The translations under genes were made by a program, and so were the position numbers. This document shows positions 1-10,295 of a stretch of 64,000 nt of DNA, piece by piece. The notes under the pieces were generated by a model. That model saw nothing but the letters and a program-made list of their open reading frames with translations, ran no database searches and was not told where the DNA came from. Source of the stretch: Siphlonurus alternatus. Its lineage: Eukaryota > Arthropoda > Insecta > Ephemeroptera > Siphlonuridae. Position 1 is the first letter of the stretch. The number at the start of each line of letters is the position of its first letter. Location: assembly GCA_949825025.1 (NCBI GenBank), contig OX463780.1, forward strand, positions 16,031,480-16,095,479, written 5' to 3'.

Positions 1-1028
1 ACAGTTTTGAATATTGTTTAAAAATAATATCAGTCATGAATGCAAGTTTTGTTGTTGTTATGGTGATAGTGTAAAATTCAAAAGTATTGTATTTTTTTCC
101 GAAATATGTTTGGTAATTAATTTTCAGTTTTTTTATGTTAATTCAGGTGTCGTCAATATTGTAAAATGTTATCTGTGTTACTTAAACTTTAATTGCATTC
201 TCCTTTATACAGCCAAAGTTTTTTGTACAGCTAATTTCTGTTTATATTTTTAGTAACAAATAAATGTTTTGATGTCTTGCCATTTTATATAGTAAAAAAG
301 CAATATTTTTCTTTTATATTATATATCGTTAGTCGTACATCTTATATATACGTCTAAAATAGAAAACTGATTAAAAGACTCTCCCTTTTGGGAAAAAATG
401 AGGGGGAAAATAGACTTGCTCAACAAGGAGACTATTATACACAATTGAAATACGTACTGTACAATGTACCTTTTGGCCCCCTCCATGTTTCATGAATCAA
501 AATGACCTACGAAATACTCTCAAAATAGTTTATAAGTACCTCTACAATAAAGAATAAACAATAAATATTACGTAATTTCTTAAAATAAATATATGTTAAA
601 ATTAACATTTTGAATTGTGGTGTAAGAGAGATTTATATAAATATGATTATATTCTAAGAAAAAAAAAATGCAAAGAAAACCCACAAAAAAAATGTATATT
701 GTTAAAAAAAATATCTACCAATAAAAATATTAATTAATAATAAATTATTTTCTTTTTATTTATAATTACAATATCCATGCACAATTCAATAAAAAAAATG
801 CTTTAGATTATATTAAAATTCTAATAATGCAAATATGTTACATTCTTACACTTGTATTATAATTATATATTTATTTATTTATTATATTTATTCAGAAAAC
901 AGACTACAGGTTAGGTAATCCAATTATTAAGAATACAATAGTTCATACAAATTCTTAGTTAAAATACACAGGTACAAAAATTATTATACAACTAAAATCT
1001 TGGTAACATATAATACATTATATTTATA
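1..1028. other. AT-rich upstream intergenic DNA
   Basis: Very AT-rich sequence with no ORF that looks like protein. It contains A/T homopolymers, AATAAA-like hexamers by chance, and a TTTATTTATTTATTA stretch near 870-890. The latter may be the 3' tail of the minus-strand LINE fragment that follows, because read on the minus strand it is an AATAAAT-type tail. I see no other gene or conserved element here. Confidence 0.6.
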
Positions 1029-1516
1029 TTACATAATTAAACATGCATTTGAATTATTTACATATACTTGCAATTTCTTGCGAAGATTGATGGAAAATGT
1101 CAAGCTCGTATTTACTGTACAGTTCATTGCAAAATGATTGAACTCTGGAAATAAAAGAATATTTATCAATATCAATTCTTGGGTTTGGTATGTAGAAAAG
1201 ATGAGATGATCTGTTTTGTCTCGCTGGTACATTTAGACTGAGCTCAGCTAGAATTTCAGGACAGTCTAATTTTCCATCGATTAACTTCTTAAGAAAAAAG
1301 ATATCGCTCATATCGCGTCTGTATTTAAGTGTTGTTATTGCAAAATTTTTTGCACAATTCAGGATAATTTTGTTTATTATAGTTGATGTGGTCTTTTTGA
1401 CACATTATACTTTTAATAAATTTTCTTTGAATTTTTTCCAGTGTATCTTGTTTTGTTTTATAGGCATGCAGCTGGAGACCACACAGGGCTTGCGTAGTCA
1501 TGAATTGGTCGAACAA
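1029..1516 (-). pseudogene. Degraded non-LTR retrotransposon (LINE) reverse transcriptase, C-terminal fragment
   Basis: Two overlapping minus-strand reading pieces together resemble the end of a LINE reverse transcriptase ORF. The upstream piece (1516-1325) contains GLQLHAYKTKQDTLEKIQRK, like the LINE motif where the product contacts 'KIESVQRRF'. The downstream piece (1311-1054) contains RRDMSDIFFLKKLIDGKLDC, then a NVPARQNRSSHLFYIPNPRI block and FISRVQSFCNEL. This order is the familiar C-terminal tail of insect Jockey/RTE-like elements. The two pieces lie in different frames, so at least one frameshift separates them. Catalytic RT motifs and the endonuclease are absent, so it is a dead 5'-truncated copy. 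Clade assignment is uncertain. The recognition is from family pattern, not from a search. Confidence 0.72.
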
Positions 1517-1520
1517 GTGT

Positions 1521-2070
1521 CATGTACAGAATTTTTGACGTGTCTGTTTTGAAATTTACACATATTTATCAATTTTTTATTTTTCAAAGGCTGTTTTATT
1601 TAAAAGGAAGTTTAAAAATAGAAATATGCAAATGGGATTTTTTATTAATTTATTTAATATGAAAACTAAACAAAAAATATGTAACAGCATAAAATACATC
1701 GCATCAGTACCTATATATAATAATAATCTAGAATACTGTCCGGCAGTTGTTCATACATTACAGACAATTATTATTAATTTATTTTTTTTATCACTATGAT
1801 ATAGAAATTAAATGAAGAAATAACAAAATTATTCTTTTATTGGTGGCAAATATTTTAATTATAAAAAAATTTATTTGTGTTATACATACAACATACAAGT
1901 GCAGTATACAAAACTATAATATTCATGATATTAATAAAATATTTTGTAGATATATTGAAACATATAATGTTACAATATGAAAATTGATACTGTCAATAAT
2001 GTTGAATGGAGCTAGTACTGTAAATATTTTATGATAGGTAAAAACGAATCCCTTGAGGTTTATGAGTAAG
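1521..2070. other. AT-rich upstream DNA, no feature seen
   Basis: A/T-dominated sequence between the LINE remnant and the CpG-richer promoter-proximal segment. I see no reading frame of interest, no inverted repeat and no RNA gene. Confidence 0.6.
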
Positions 2071-2076
2071 TGAGTG

Positions 2077-2090
2077 CTGCCATCTGGTGG
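2077..2090 (-). promoter_or_regulatory. CTCF-consensus match upstream of the channel exon
   Basis: The minus strand reads CCACCAGATGGCAG, which satisfies every position of the bilaterian CTCF core written as CCASYAGRKGGCRS. It sits about 400 bp upstream of the start codon and just before the CpG-rich segment, where insulator or promoter-tethering CTCF sites are common. The match is seen directly; occupancy is inference. One such match can occur by chance, although a fully specified 14-mer is rare in DNA this AT-rich. Confidence 0.45.
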
Positions 2091-2099
2091 TGCTACCAA

Positions 2100-2310
2100 T
2101 CCCTATTCTTGCACTGGAGGGAAAGGGATGGGATAGGACGAGCGTGCGTGGAGTGGTGCGACGGCGCAGGCTTATTTCTCCAACCTCGCAGTCGCAAAAC
2201 TTCGCCGCGCTTCTATACAAGTTAAATAAAGCTAGTGCAACCGGTCAGCTCGCGCGCGGTTCGTGCATTTTCTTCAACAAACTGCAACTTTTAGTGTCTC
2301 GATATTGTAC
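2100..2310 (+). promoter_or_regulatory. CpG-rich candidate promoter / 5' UTR of the T-type calcium channel gene
   Basis: Base composition changes sharply here: about 200 bp are rich in CpG (GTGCGACGGCGCAGG, CTTCGCCGCGC, CTCGCGCGCGG) within surroundings that are mostly A and T. The segment lies 185-395 bp upstream of the recognised start codon. A TATA-like TATACAAG (2214-2221) is about 30 bp before an initiator-like TCAG (2245-2248), a spacing compatible with a core promoter starting near 2247. No downstream promoter element is obvious. The transcription start is inferred from position and composition only, and a further upstream non-coding exon cannot be excluded. Confidence 0.4.
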
Positions 2311-2430
2311 ACAATAATTTTATTTTATAATTATTTGAAAGACATTTAAAATTAATTTAACTCCGTCCTGTTAATTATATTATATACAAAAATACATAAA
2401 AAGAAAGATAAAAATTATTTAATAAAAAAA

Positions 2431-2448
2431 ATGATCGAATGTGATTAA
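2431..2448 (+). other. Short upstream ORF in the presumed 5' leader
   Basis: If the leader is contiguous from about 2247, it contains a six-codon ORF (ATG ATC GAA TGT GAT then TAA) and an overlapping ATG-TGA at 2439-2444, both ending before the main start. Such uORFs can dampen translation. An in-frame TAA at 2450-2452 precedes the main ATG, so the channel ORF cannot extend further upstream in this frame without splicing. This is only relevant if the stretch is not removed as an intron. Confidence 0.25.
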
Positions 2449-2494
2449 TTAAAATAAATTATTTAACGGGGGAGGGGGGTTATTTTTATATATT

Positions 2495-2802
2495 ATGCAT
2501 CAAGGTCGCGGTGGTCAGGGTACGACGAGTTTTGGTGGAGGCGGTGGTTGCAGCTCGACGAGTATGCAACACCATCACCATGAGAACGAGGGTGTTGGAG
2601 AACGCACTGGTGAACGTGGAGGTAACGGAGACTCTGAGTCGGACGTTCCTTTGTCTGATCTTGAAGATGATGAAGACGAAGAGGACGAAGAAGATGAGGA
2701 AGAAGAAGATCTGCCCTACCCGGGCTTCATACCGCTGGCCCTCGGCTGTCTCGAACAACACACGAAACCGCGGAGCTGGTGTCTCCGAATGATCACCAAT
2801 CC
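2495..2802 (+). CDS. Ca-alpha1T: First coding exon of a T-type (CaV3) voltage-gated calcium channel alpha-1 subunit (partial gene)
   Basis: Encodes the cytoplasmic N-terminus of the pore-forming subunit of low-voltage-activated calcium channels, which sit in the plasma membrane of neurons and muscle and drive pacemaking and burst firing. Residues 1-45 are Gly-rich with a four-His run. Residues 46-72 are Ser/Asp/Glu-rich, with an almost unbroken acidic run. Residues 73 onward read LPYPGFIPLALGCLEQHTKP then RSWCLRMITNP, matching the CaV3-specific block LPYP...RPRSWCLR...NPW found directly before segment IS1 in animals. The start is the ATG at 2495: A at -3, and an in-frame TAA at 2450. The exon ends in phase 2 after AAT CC (Asn102 and two bases of Pro103). 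The frame runs on to 2875 as YPFQCKL..., which is intronic read-through and not channel-like. All transmembrane exons lie beyond the window. The family call is strong; which CaV3 paralogue is unknown, though insects usually have one. Confidence 0.9.
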
Positions 2803-2812
2803 ATATCCTTTT
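2803..2812 (+). other. U12-type (AT-AC class) 5' splice site of intron 1
   Basis: ATATCCTTTT follows directly after the codons for the conserved Asn-Pro and is identical to the minor-spliceosome donor consensus ATATCCTTT. No usable GT donor exists at this conserved protein position. Cutting here leaves phase 2, so the next exon should start with one base completing Pro, then Trp-Phe-Glu as in other CaV3 channels. Minor introns are known to be over-represented in voltage-gated sodium and calcium channel genes. The matching branch site (TTCCTTAAC-like) and AC end are not found in this window. Confidence 0.85.
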
Positions 2813-3424
2813 CAATGCAAACTATATGATATTATATTCTTCCTTAAATTTAATATTGAAAAGTTTACAAATTGATATTTTTAAATGATTGTAAATTATA
2901 TCTAACCGTTTTGTATATAAGTATGCAATTTAAAACTTTTATTTTATTGTCATAGTATAAATATATGAAAGAGTTATTTTATTCTTTGAAGTTTTAAGTT
3001 CATAGGTCATACAATCTTTGCTCTTTCCTTATATATAACTCTAAATTTGTAAAAAGACCTTTTAGTGAGTACATATTTTCAACTACTTTAGATCTCTAAC
3101 TTCCGTTTAAAACTTTATACCCCTCTCTTTTTTTTATATTTGATTCGTAAGCTTTTGTTTATCTTCATTTTATTCAAGTCCTCTTTTCTTTATATTTTTA
3201 AAAAGTTTATTTAAAATTGAAACTAGTTGAAAAGTGAAATTATGAATTAAATTCCATTCTGTTTCAAGGGTTTAGTTTGAAATAGAAGCTTCAATTCATA
3301 AAGTTGTTTTTATCTTTTTATGAAACTAAAATATTTCAGATATAATTAGGTAAGTACAATATTTATTCTATTATATTATTTTTAATGAAAATATTTATCA
3401 TAAAATTATTAATTACTCTAATAA

Positions 3425-3835
3425 AAGTGTGACGATGAAAACTATTTTAGTCAGCAGAATTACAGGGGCGATCGGTCCATAGATGCGAAGAATGCACTGC
3501 ATGACCAACACAGATGGGAATGATAGGATTTTTTTTATTGTCTTTTGGTGCTCCAAGCATATAATTTTCATTAGTTTGAATTTATAATTTTGAATAAAAT
3601 CCCGCTGATCTTATTCTCGCTTATCTTCGTATTTTTTCGCGATTTAAGACTGCGGCCCGAGTGATCGCAGTCATCACTACGTCACTAGAACCGGATCTAG
3701 CCAATAGAAATGGCGCAAAATGAGATGGTGGGTGGGGTGGGCTATGGTAAAAATAATAGCTGGTGAAGCGCTGTATTCAGAGCCTCCTCAACCAATCAAA
3801 ATCAGATGACGAGAAACTTTGATATTCATATTCGA
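3425..3835. other. GC-richer intronic island with CCAAT motifs
   Basis: Within 0.6-1.0 kb of the first exon the sequence becomes richer in C and G: CTGCGGCCCGAGTGATCGCAG, CACTACGTCACTAG, ACCGGATC, and two CCAAT-type motifs (AGCCAATAG near 3700 and AACCAATCAAAA near 3790). No long ORF spans it. It could be an intronic enhancer, a second promoter or an old repeat; the sequence alone cannot decide. Confidence 0.3.
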
Positions 3836-4599
3836 AAATATTTAATATTTTAATAAATAAATAAGTATGTTACTCTTTTAAAATAAAAATATCAATTATG
3901 AAATTACCACATTTATTCTAATTTTTAAATTACCTAGTCTGTATAGTCTTATAGTCTCTAGTCTGATTTTTTTGATAGAAAAAATATTCTTTGCAAGCTA
4001 GCGCCATATATATGCTGTGTTGCAAAAACGAACTACTTAGTAGTTAGTAAAGTTCGCAAGCTAGTACGGAAGCGCACACGTCTGGTTATGTTCAGTGATG
4101 CCTGCGATGTATTTTGCTTGTGTTATGCGTGTCTTATAGTGTATAATTTAGGGAGTTTCTTTAAACTATGTGAAATATACCTAATATAATAAGTTGACAA
4201 ATTTATTGATAGTTTACCAAAAAGAGCGTCGTCTATATCTATATATGAAATTTTATATTTAGTAAGTTTGTTTTACATTGACATATGGTAGAATAAAAAT
4301 TATACTTATAATTTAGGAGCAACGGAAAATGAGAAATAAGACTTTATAATTTGCACCGTTGATTAAAAAGAATGAAAAATATATACCTTTAAAAACATTG
4401 AAATTAGTAAATTAACTTTTTTTTTTAGAATACGGCAAAAATATTAAAGAAACAAAAACATCATCGATGGTAGCTTCGGTTATAAAAAAGAAATCAAAGT
4501 TTTCATTGATTTTTAATAAAATAATACTGGATTGATAATTTTAGGAATCATATAAAACTTTGAATCATGTTTCTGGAATGTTAATTTTGAACTTCAAAA

Positions 4600-4770
4600 T
4601 TTATCTGCCACGCCCCTTTTTTAGAAAAAATCGCGCCTGCGGCGGGCTGTACGGGGGGCACGGCCCCCGGACCCCCCTTTGGCATTTTATTCTCGTCGTT
4701 TTCAATGCGCATGACTATGTAGTAAGGTCACCGATCGCCACTGAGCAGAAAAGCAGACAATAGCTCACGA
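4600..4770. repeat. GC-rich palindromic patch, probable repeat fragment
   Basis: A short, very GC-rich patch (GCGCCTGCGGCGGGCTG, GGGGGGCACGGCCCCCGG, GACCCCCC) stands alone in AT-rich intron. It contains a perfect GGGGG/CCCCC hairpin. A small ORF crosses it, but composition and lack of family resemblance argue against protein coding. Most likely a fragment of a dispersed repeat. Confidence 0.35.
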
Positions 4771-4799
4771 ACAGTATGAAGTCTGTTAAAACATTATAA

Positions 4800-6830
4800 T
4801 TTGATCCACAACGAACTTTATTTAACAAGCCACAATAGGTATAATATAAATATAACATGTATAATAGAGTACAGATCTACATACAGATGTTATAGCAAAC
4901 TTATATAATTCAATTAAGATAACAATTATTAATAACAGCTGCATTATGTTAATAAGTAATGTAATTGTTAAAAAACTTGCTATTTTTCTTCGAGAATTTC
5001 CGAGATGTCATCTTCGATGTTAAAGCATTACTCCTTTATGCTGCAACTCGCATTACCTACACGTTCAAAGAGTTGCATAGATTCGGTTGCTGTGAAGGGA
5101 GCAAAAAAATTTTTTATACACAGTTTTAGTTAAAATGAGTGAGACTGCCCGCGCACCAATCGATCTGTCTCACTATTTATGAAATATGCTTTACAATTTT
5201 ACATTATAATTACATAATAAATAATTACAAAATAAAGACTTTGATGTTTATTCATTGCAATTTTTATATATTTTTCGTTTTCTTTTTGGTTCAGTTTTAA
5301 GTTTTAAATATTCTGCCTTGAGCGTTCACTAAGACGGACTACTCGCGTGCGTGTATAAATTTAAGAAGCTTTATAGAAGAGCCTTATATCTTGAGTTATA
5401 ACATATGGACGCATGAAAATCTATTGCTGATAATAACGAAAAACTTACCATATAGACTATAGCTTGTTCTTCTATGCCAATTCTGTAATTGCAAAGATTA
5501 TTTTGCCAAAATTAGCTAATGCATAAAATAATGACGTAAAGTAAAGAAGTAAAATTAATTTATTAAGATGAGATTCTTTTAAGTGTGGAATGTGTGAATA
5601 AATTTCTTAGTTTTAGTATTATTACGTGCAAAAGTTATGATATATAATATGTTTGTTAATTTCAACCATGCTCGGTTAATTGTCTTATTTAGGGAGAAAA
5701 ATTAATATTTAACTCTCAAAATGCGGTATTGCAAAGATATTAATAAGTAAAATCTGGTTCTAAACACTGTTTACTTTATTAATTAATTACTTATTAAATA
5801 CGATCATCTCATGCAGATAAATCCTCTGTATTAACTGTTGAGATTCATCTAACACTTTGCATGTCCTAAATTGTTTTCAGTAGTATAAAGTTCAAGCAAC
5901 CATGGTATAGTCTAATTACATTTCATAGAAAGTGTTTTTTTCTGCAAACATGAATTCAAAGTTCACAGAATTATGATAGTGATATTATAATTTATAAAAA
6001 GACTCCAACGTTGAAACGAGATATTTTTCTCTAGCTCTCATTACAGAACGTCAAAAAGAAAGCAAACTTAAAAAAAATAAAAATAAATATACATAAATAT
6101 AGCTCGCAGGTAAAGCGTTATAATATACAATATAAATTCATGATAAAATACATATTTATTTAACGACACTGAAAAAGTCAAAGGTTATGTTATACATATA
6201 CACAATATAATATGCAGATATAAAATAAAATCTCATCAACTATATATGTTGCAATTCATATTATATAAAAATAATTGTAAATTCTTTGTGCAGTTAAGTG
6301 AGCAATATAATTATTATGAAATAATGTTTCTGCTATTCGTATACGATTGGAAATAAAAAAGGCACCCGTGTTTCTTTGTTCTATATAATAATGAAGCTTA
6401 CATTAATTAACTGACATAATGAAATGAACCGTGATCCATGTATTTCATATTTGTGAAGTATCGATGGAAAAATAAATCACATCAACATGGGTTTACTATG
6501 ATGCAGATATTGCCTATTTACTTTTTTGGTATTACCCTGACCTCCCCGTGCTGGCTTGAACGGCCAACGTTGATCGAATTTCATAGCAGTCCGTGTATCT
6601 AGGTCGCCGCTGGCAAGATTAACAATTTAAAAATAAAAATGTACATCAGTATCTAAACTTTTTTATATCAATACTTTGTACACAACTATATAGGCTTCTA
6701 TAATTGGTTTTAAAATTAAAATGTGCTACACAATAGTATCCTGGTTATATATAATTATATATACAATTTAGAAAAACTGCATATTAAACTACTTAATTTA
6801 AAAGTATAATTGTTTGATTTTATATTTCAT
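4800..6830. other. AT-rich intronic filler
   Basis: No ORF, RNA gene or clear inverted repeat recognised. A few slightly GC-richer spots occur (around 5040-5170 and 6540-6610) but carry no motif I can name. Confidence 0.5.
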
Positions 6831-6999
6831 CGGTAAAAAAATTCAGTCTATGGTACAGTCGTCGCCTCAAAAAAATTTCTTTTGCCATGCGGCCTTGTTA
6901 ATTATCATACCCCGTACAGAGCATGGTGACTGATTAACAAGACTGCAAGTGGGAAATTTTCCAAGGCGACAAGTGTACATTATAGACAGTTTTTACGGT
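6831..6999. mobile_element. Palindromic MITE, family A, copy 1
   Basis: The ends are inverted copies: GTAAAAA...GTCTATGGTACA...GTCGCCT at the left and AGGCGAC...GTACATTATAGAC...TTTTTAC at the right. The middle is again palindromic around CTTGTTAAT...ATTAACAAG. It has no coding capacity. It abuts a second, related element; both share TACGGTG at the junction. A third relative is at 56.3 kb. Superfamily is unclear. Confidence 0.7.
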
Positions 7000-7158
7000 G
7001 TCAGTCTATGGTACACTCCTGCCGCTTCTGAAAAGTTACCATCTGCAGCCTTGTTAATCACCATGCCCTGTGTTATTCTTACGGTGCATGGTGATTAACA
7101 AGGCTACAGAAGGGAATTTTTCAGAAGCGAGGAGCGTACATTGGACAATTTTTACGGT
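6996..7158. mobile_element. Palindromic MITE, family A, copy 2 (tandem neighbour)
   Basis: Starts GTCAGTCTATGGTACACTCC and ends with the inverted form GGAGCGTACATTGGACAATT plus TTTACGGTG. The core is CTTGTTAATCACCATG ... CATGGTGATTAACAAG, a nearly exact inverted repeat. The tandem arrangement suggests either insertion of one copy into the end of the other or a duplication. Confidence 0.68.
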
Positions 7159-7889
7159 GTATTTTAAAATAAAATTATAATAATCTGAAATTATTGTGCG
7201 TTTAATTAAGAATTATAGGTTAACAATTTTGGAGCGAATAAGCAAATAAGCTATTCATCAAATTACTAGCTATACTGTGTTATGCATAACTTAGAATTTA
7301 GGTACATGACACATATTATAGAATTCATGAGTTGGAGACCTAACTACCAAAATAGCGATAAAGTCGAGGACCACTTTTAGATATGCCCATCGTAAATCTC
7401 GATCGCCTACTGACAGTCACAGGAACATTTATGATTTTCACTTGAGGATTTATTGAGACATCAAAGGCTCACACTGATGGAAAAAATGTATTACATAGAT
7501 GCAGATAAAGAGGTGAACTGTTAATTGATTTTTCATAAAGTTTGAGGTCATCTTTAACACGGCAGTTAAACTGAGAATTTTCAGTAACAATAATTAAAAG
7601 TCAGTACTTAAATTTTTACTATAGTAGATGGAAATAAAACCAAATAATGTGCAATGTTTAATTGTTCACCTATATCTTGCCATCCTTGAGGACAGTCAAT
7701 TTGTTCAATTAAGCTAGTTACAGCCGTATGACTTCATGATGGTCCGGCAGATAAAACGAATAAATTATTTCAGTATTGTCTGAAATATATAATATCAAAA
7801 ATAAATATACTTTTCTTCCCAATTAAAATTAATTGTTTTTTTAAGAAAAAAGACATCACTTTTGTTTAATGTTATAAACGATAACCACG

Positions 7890-8470
7890 TAAGTGGCACG
7901 CACGAATCACGTCTGCTGCTGTTTGTATTTTGAGGCGTCACGTTTGGCGACCTCCGCCCTTCTTGGTGTGATGGTGCATATGCGTTGAGGTCGAGGAGGA
8001 TGGGGGAAGGAGGGAGGGACGGGGTTCGCGTCGTGCGTGGAATCGCGTCTGCAGCTGGCTACGTAAAGGCGGATTCAGATGACGACAACGTCGAGTCGAC
8101 GCGATTTTGACGTAAAAGCTGTGAAATCCTATGCGGCGGCGAATTCGCCGCGAATCGCGTTAATTACGATGCTCTTTTTCTTTTAATCGCCAAATATGGC
8201 CGCCAATGGATGTTACAGCAAGTGCGCATTATTCGCGTCGCGTCGCATGATAAAAATCGCCATGTGAATCCACCTTAACGTGGCGAAGTAGCAAGGACGG
8301 GCCTCACGGGAGGAGGAGGAGATCCGGCAAGCAAGCAAGCAAAATGTCCAAATATTTAGAGCATCAAGCCTCTCCCTCCTCCTCCTCCAGCACGGTGTAG
8401 CAGTAGTAGGAGGCTGACCAGAGATCCACACAATCCCCACCCTTTAGCTGCAGAACTAACGACACCACCA
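7890..8470. other. GC-richer intronic island, interrupted by a MITE
   Basis: CpG-bearing, purine/pyrimidine-rich DNA occurs on both sides of the element at 8064-8278: left side GAGGCGTCACGTTTGGCGAC and a GGGGGAAGGAGGGAGGG run; right side GGAGGAGGAGGAGATCCGGC, tandem GCAAGCAAGCAAGC, and a TCCTCCTCCTCC run. It looks like one older unique island split by a later insertion. Apparent ORFs over it do not resemble proteins. Confidence 0.4.
8064..8278. mobile_element. MITE, family B, copy 1
   Basis: Terminal inverted repeats TAAAGGCGGATTCAGATG and CATGTGAATCCACCTTAA flank a CpG-rich interior with GCGGCGAATTCGCCGC and ATATGGCCGCCAATG. A second copy lies at 44.2 kb with closely similar internal sequence, so this is a true dispersed family. 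The ends suggest a TTAA (or TA) target duplication. No transposase is encoded. Confidence 0.75.
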
Positions 8471-8499
8471 ACCAAATTCTTTTTTGCCGCAGTCCTAGT

Positions 8500-9375
8500 A
8501 GTACCGTCCAGTTAAAATTACTTTTTTTTTTGTACATAATATTACAAAACAACAAAAACCTCTATTTTACTGTTCTCCATTTTTTTTAAACAACAAATTT
8601 TAATTCTATTTTTATTTTAGCGTAAAGTTGCTTACTAAAAATTCATGAAACCCAAGATTACTCTTAGATGGTGTTGTATGTACAGTAGAGGTGAACCCCC
8701 TAAATAGCTCCCTTTAAACCAAGGTTTCGTAAATTATACATTGAGTGTGAGCTAAATTAACCAAATGAAGTTTGAAGCAAGTTCGTCCCAAACAAAGTTA
8801 ACATTTTATAGTCTTCATTTTGACTTGGGGAAAAACTAATTTCAATTTTCGAGACAAAACAATATATATAGCTTGGTCAACATTATAATTGATAATTTAG
8901 TAAAAAATTATAGTACTTATAAATTTAATTTGATTTAAAGTTGTTTAAACAATAAAACCAATTCAAAGATACACAAAAATAAAGTCGGTATTTACAGGTC
9001 ATATTTTTTATTAAAATCAATTAACACAGACTAATTTAATATTTTAATTGTTTTATGTGGTAGCAGGGTAACACATACATCGTTGTACCATTAATTATTT
9101 AAAATTTTGAATTAAACACAAAAATCAAAGTTTTTAGTTTTTATAGAACATGAATACTCTGAAAACATTTAATCATTAGAATACATGGTAGCGTGTTCAA
9201 CATTTTTATTTATATATTTATAATATTTTTTTTTACCGCGATGAAAATTGTTTATATGTTTAATCATAATATTGAACTTGATGTCTGCAAGATACTGTTG
9301 GCTGCTATTATAATGAAATAGCATCTTAAATATTTCCGTCCATGCAAGCTGTTGCATATGGTATATAGTGGAAGG
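8500..9375. other. AT-rich intronic filler
   Basis: No reading frame, inverted repeat or RNA gene recognised. Confidence 0.5.
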
Positions 9376-9379
9376 AGCA

Positions 9380-9690
9380 AGGTTTGAGATAATTCGGAAA
9401 CTGTGACTCTCATCTGCATGGTTCTCTTCTTCTTCTTCTTCTTCTTGGTCTGCAGCTATAGGGATGATCTGCAGCAGCAGGACGGCCGGAAGGAACGATG
9501 TTCTGATATACAAAATTCCAGCTGCTCCTAAAATAGCGTTGTGACGTCACGTGAGGTCGACAAGCAGACCAGCAGCAGGCCGTACAGCGGACGTACGTAG
9601 AGCTGTTGCTGTTTGGTAGCCAGCAGCCCCGTGTCATTGTCTGTGGCGTCAAGTCTACCATATACGTTACATTCAATGTCGGAAAAAATA
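9380..9690. promoter_or_regulatory. GC-richer island with (TTC)n, CRE and E-box
   Basis: Contains a (TTC)n run near 9427-9446, repeated CAGCAG units, CpG-bearing GGACGGCCGGAAGG, and at 9541-9554 the composite GTGACGTCACGTGA. This holds a full cAMP-response element TGACGTCA (9542-9549) overlapping the E-box CACGTG (9547-9552). Such a composite is a plausible enhancer for an activity-regulated gene. Function is inferred. Confidence 0.35.
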
Positions 9691-9699
9691 AATTTATAC

Positions 9700-10290
9700 A
9701 TTATTTACTTACATTTATTTATTATTAATTCAGGCTGTAAGTTGCCACTAGGATATTTTGATATTTTCTCAAAAGGTGTCAATTATTTGTCTCGGTTATT
9801 GTCTCCTCTCGTCTGTGACTGAGGAAACCGTGGAAACAAAATTAGAATAATACGTATACGTTTCTATTGTTTGTGGTTTATGATCCAAATCATGAGTATA
9901 TTCGTGATTAGCAAAATCAATTTAACGTTTAATTAATCTCAGTTACTGCTGGAGTCAAAGAATATTTAATATTTTCCAGCAAACGATTCGAATGAAATAA
10001 AATTATTAAATTTAAAAAAATCGAGAATGCACTAAAACTTAATCGCTTATGGTTTGAACAAATTCAGTCTTGCAGTTTTCTTACAACAGCTCCATTTCCG
10101 GTTTTCATCCATAAGGCCAATGTTAAACTTCTACCTCAGATTTCACAAAACTGATAAGACAGATTCGCTTCAAAATTTGTATGCCACCGTGTCTTTTGCC
10201 ACGAGTTCTAAGTCCCCTGCAAGTCTTGTTGCATTCAGGCGCTATATACGATTGCGAGATATCAATCTACTGAGATTCATCCTTAAAAAG
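9700..10290. other. Intronic filler, nothing definite
   Basis: Mixed composition. A TGG-TTT-GAA codon run at 10051 was considered as the start of the channel's second exon and rejected. No other element seen. Confidence 0.45.
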
Positions 10291-10295
10291 TATAA

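Noticed and set aside
2779..2784. GT dinucleotide (CTG/GTGTCT) as the donor of the first exon
   Set aside because: Using it would remove the conserved WCLR..NP residues that are clearly encoded just after it.
2486..2815. 109-codon antisense ORF opposite the channel exon
   Set aside because: A shadow of the acidic and Gly codons on the plus strand; no protein resemblance.
2817..2822. GC-type donor (AAT/GCAAAC) after the read-through YPFQ
   Set aside because: It would add Tyr-Pro-Phe-Gln where CaV3 channels have Trp-Phe-Glu; the U12 donor explains the boundary exactly.
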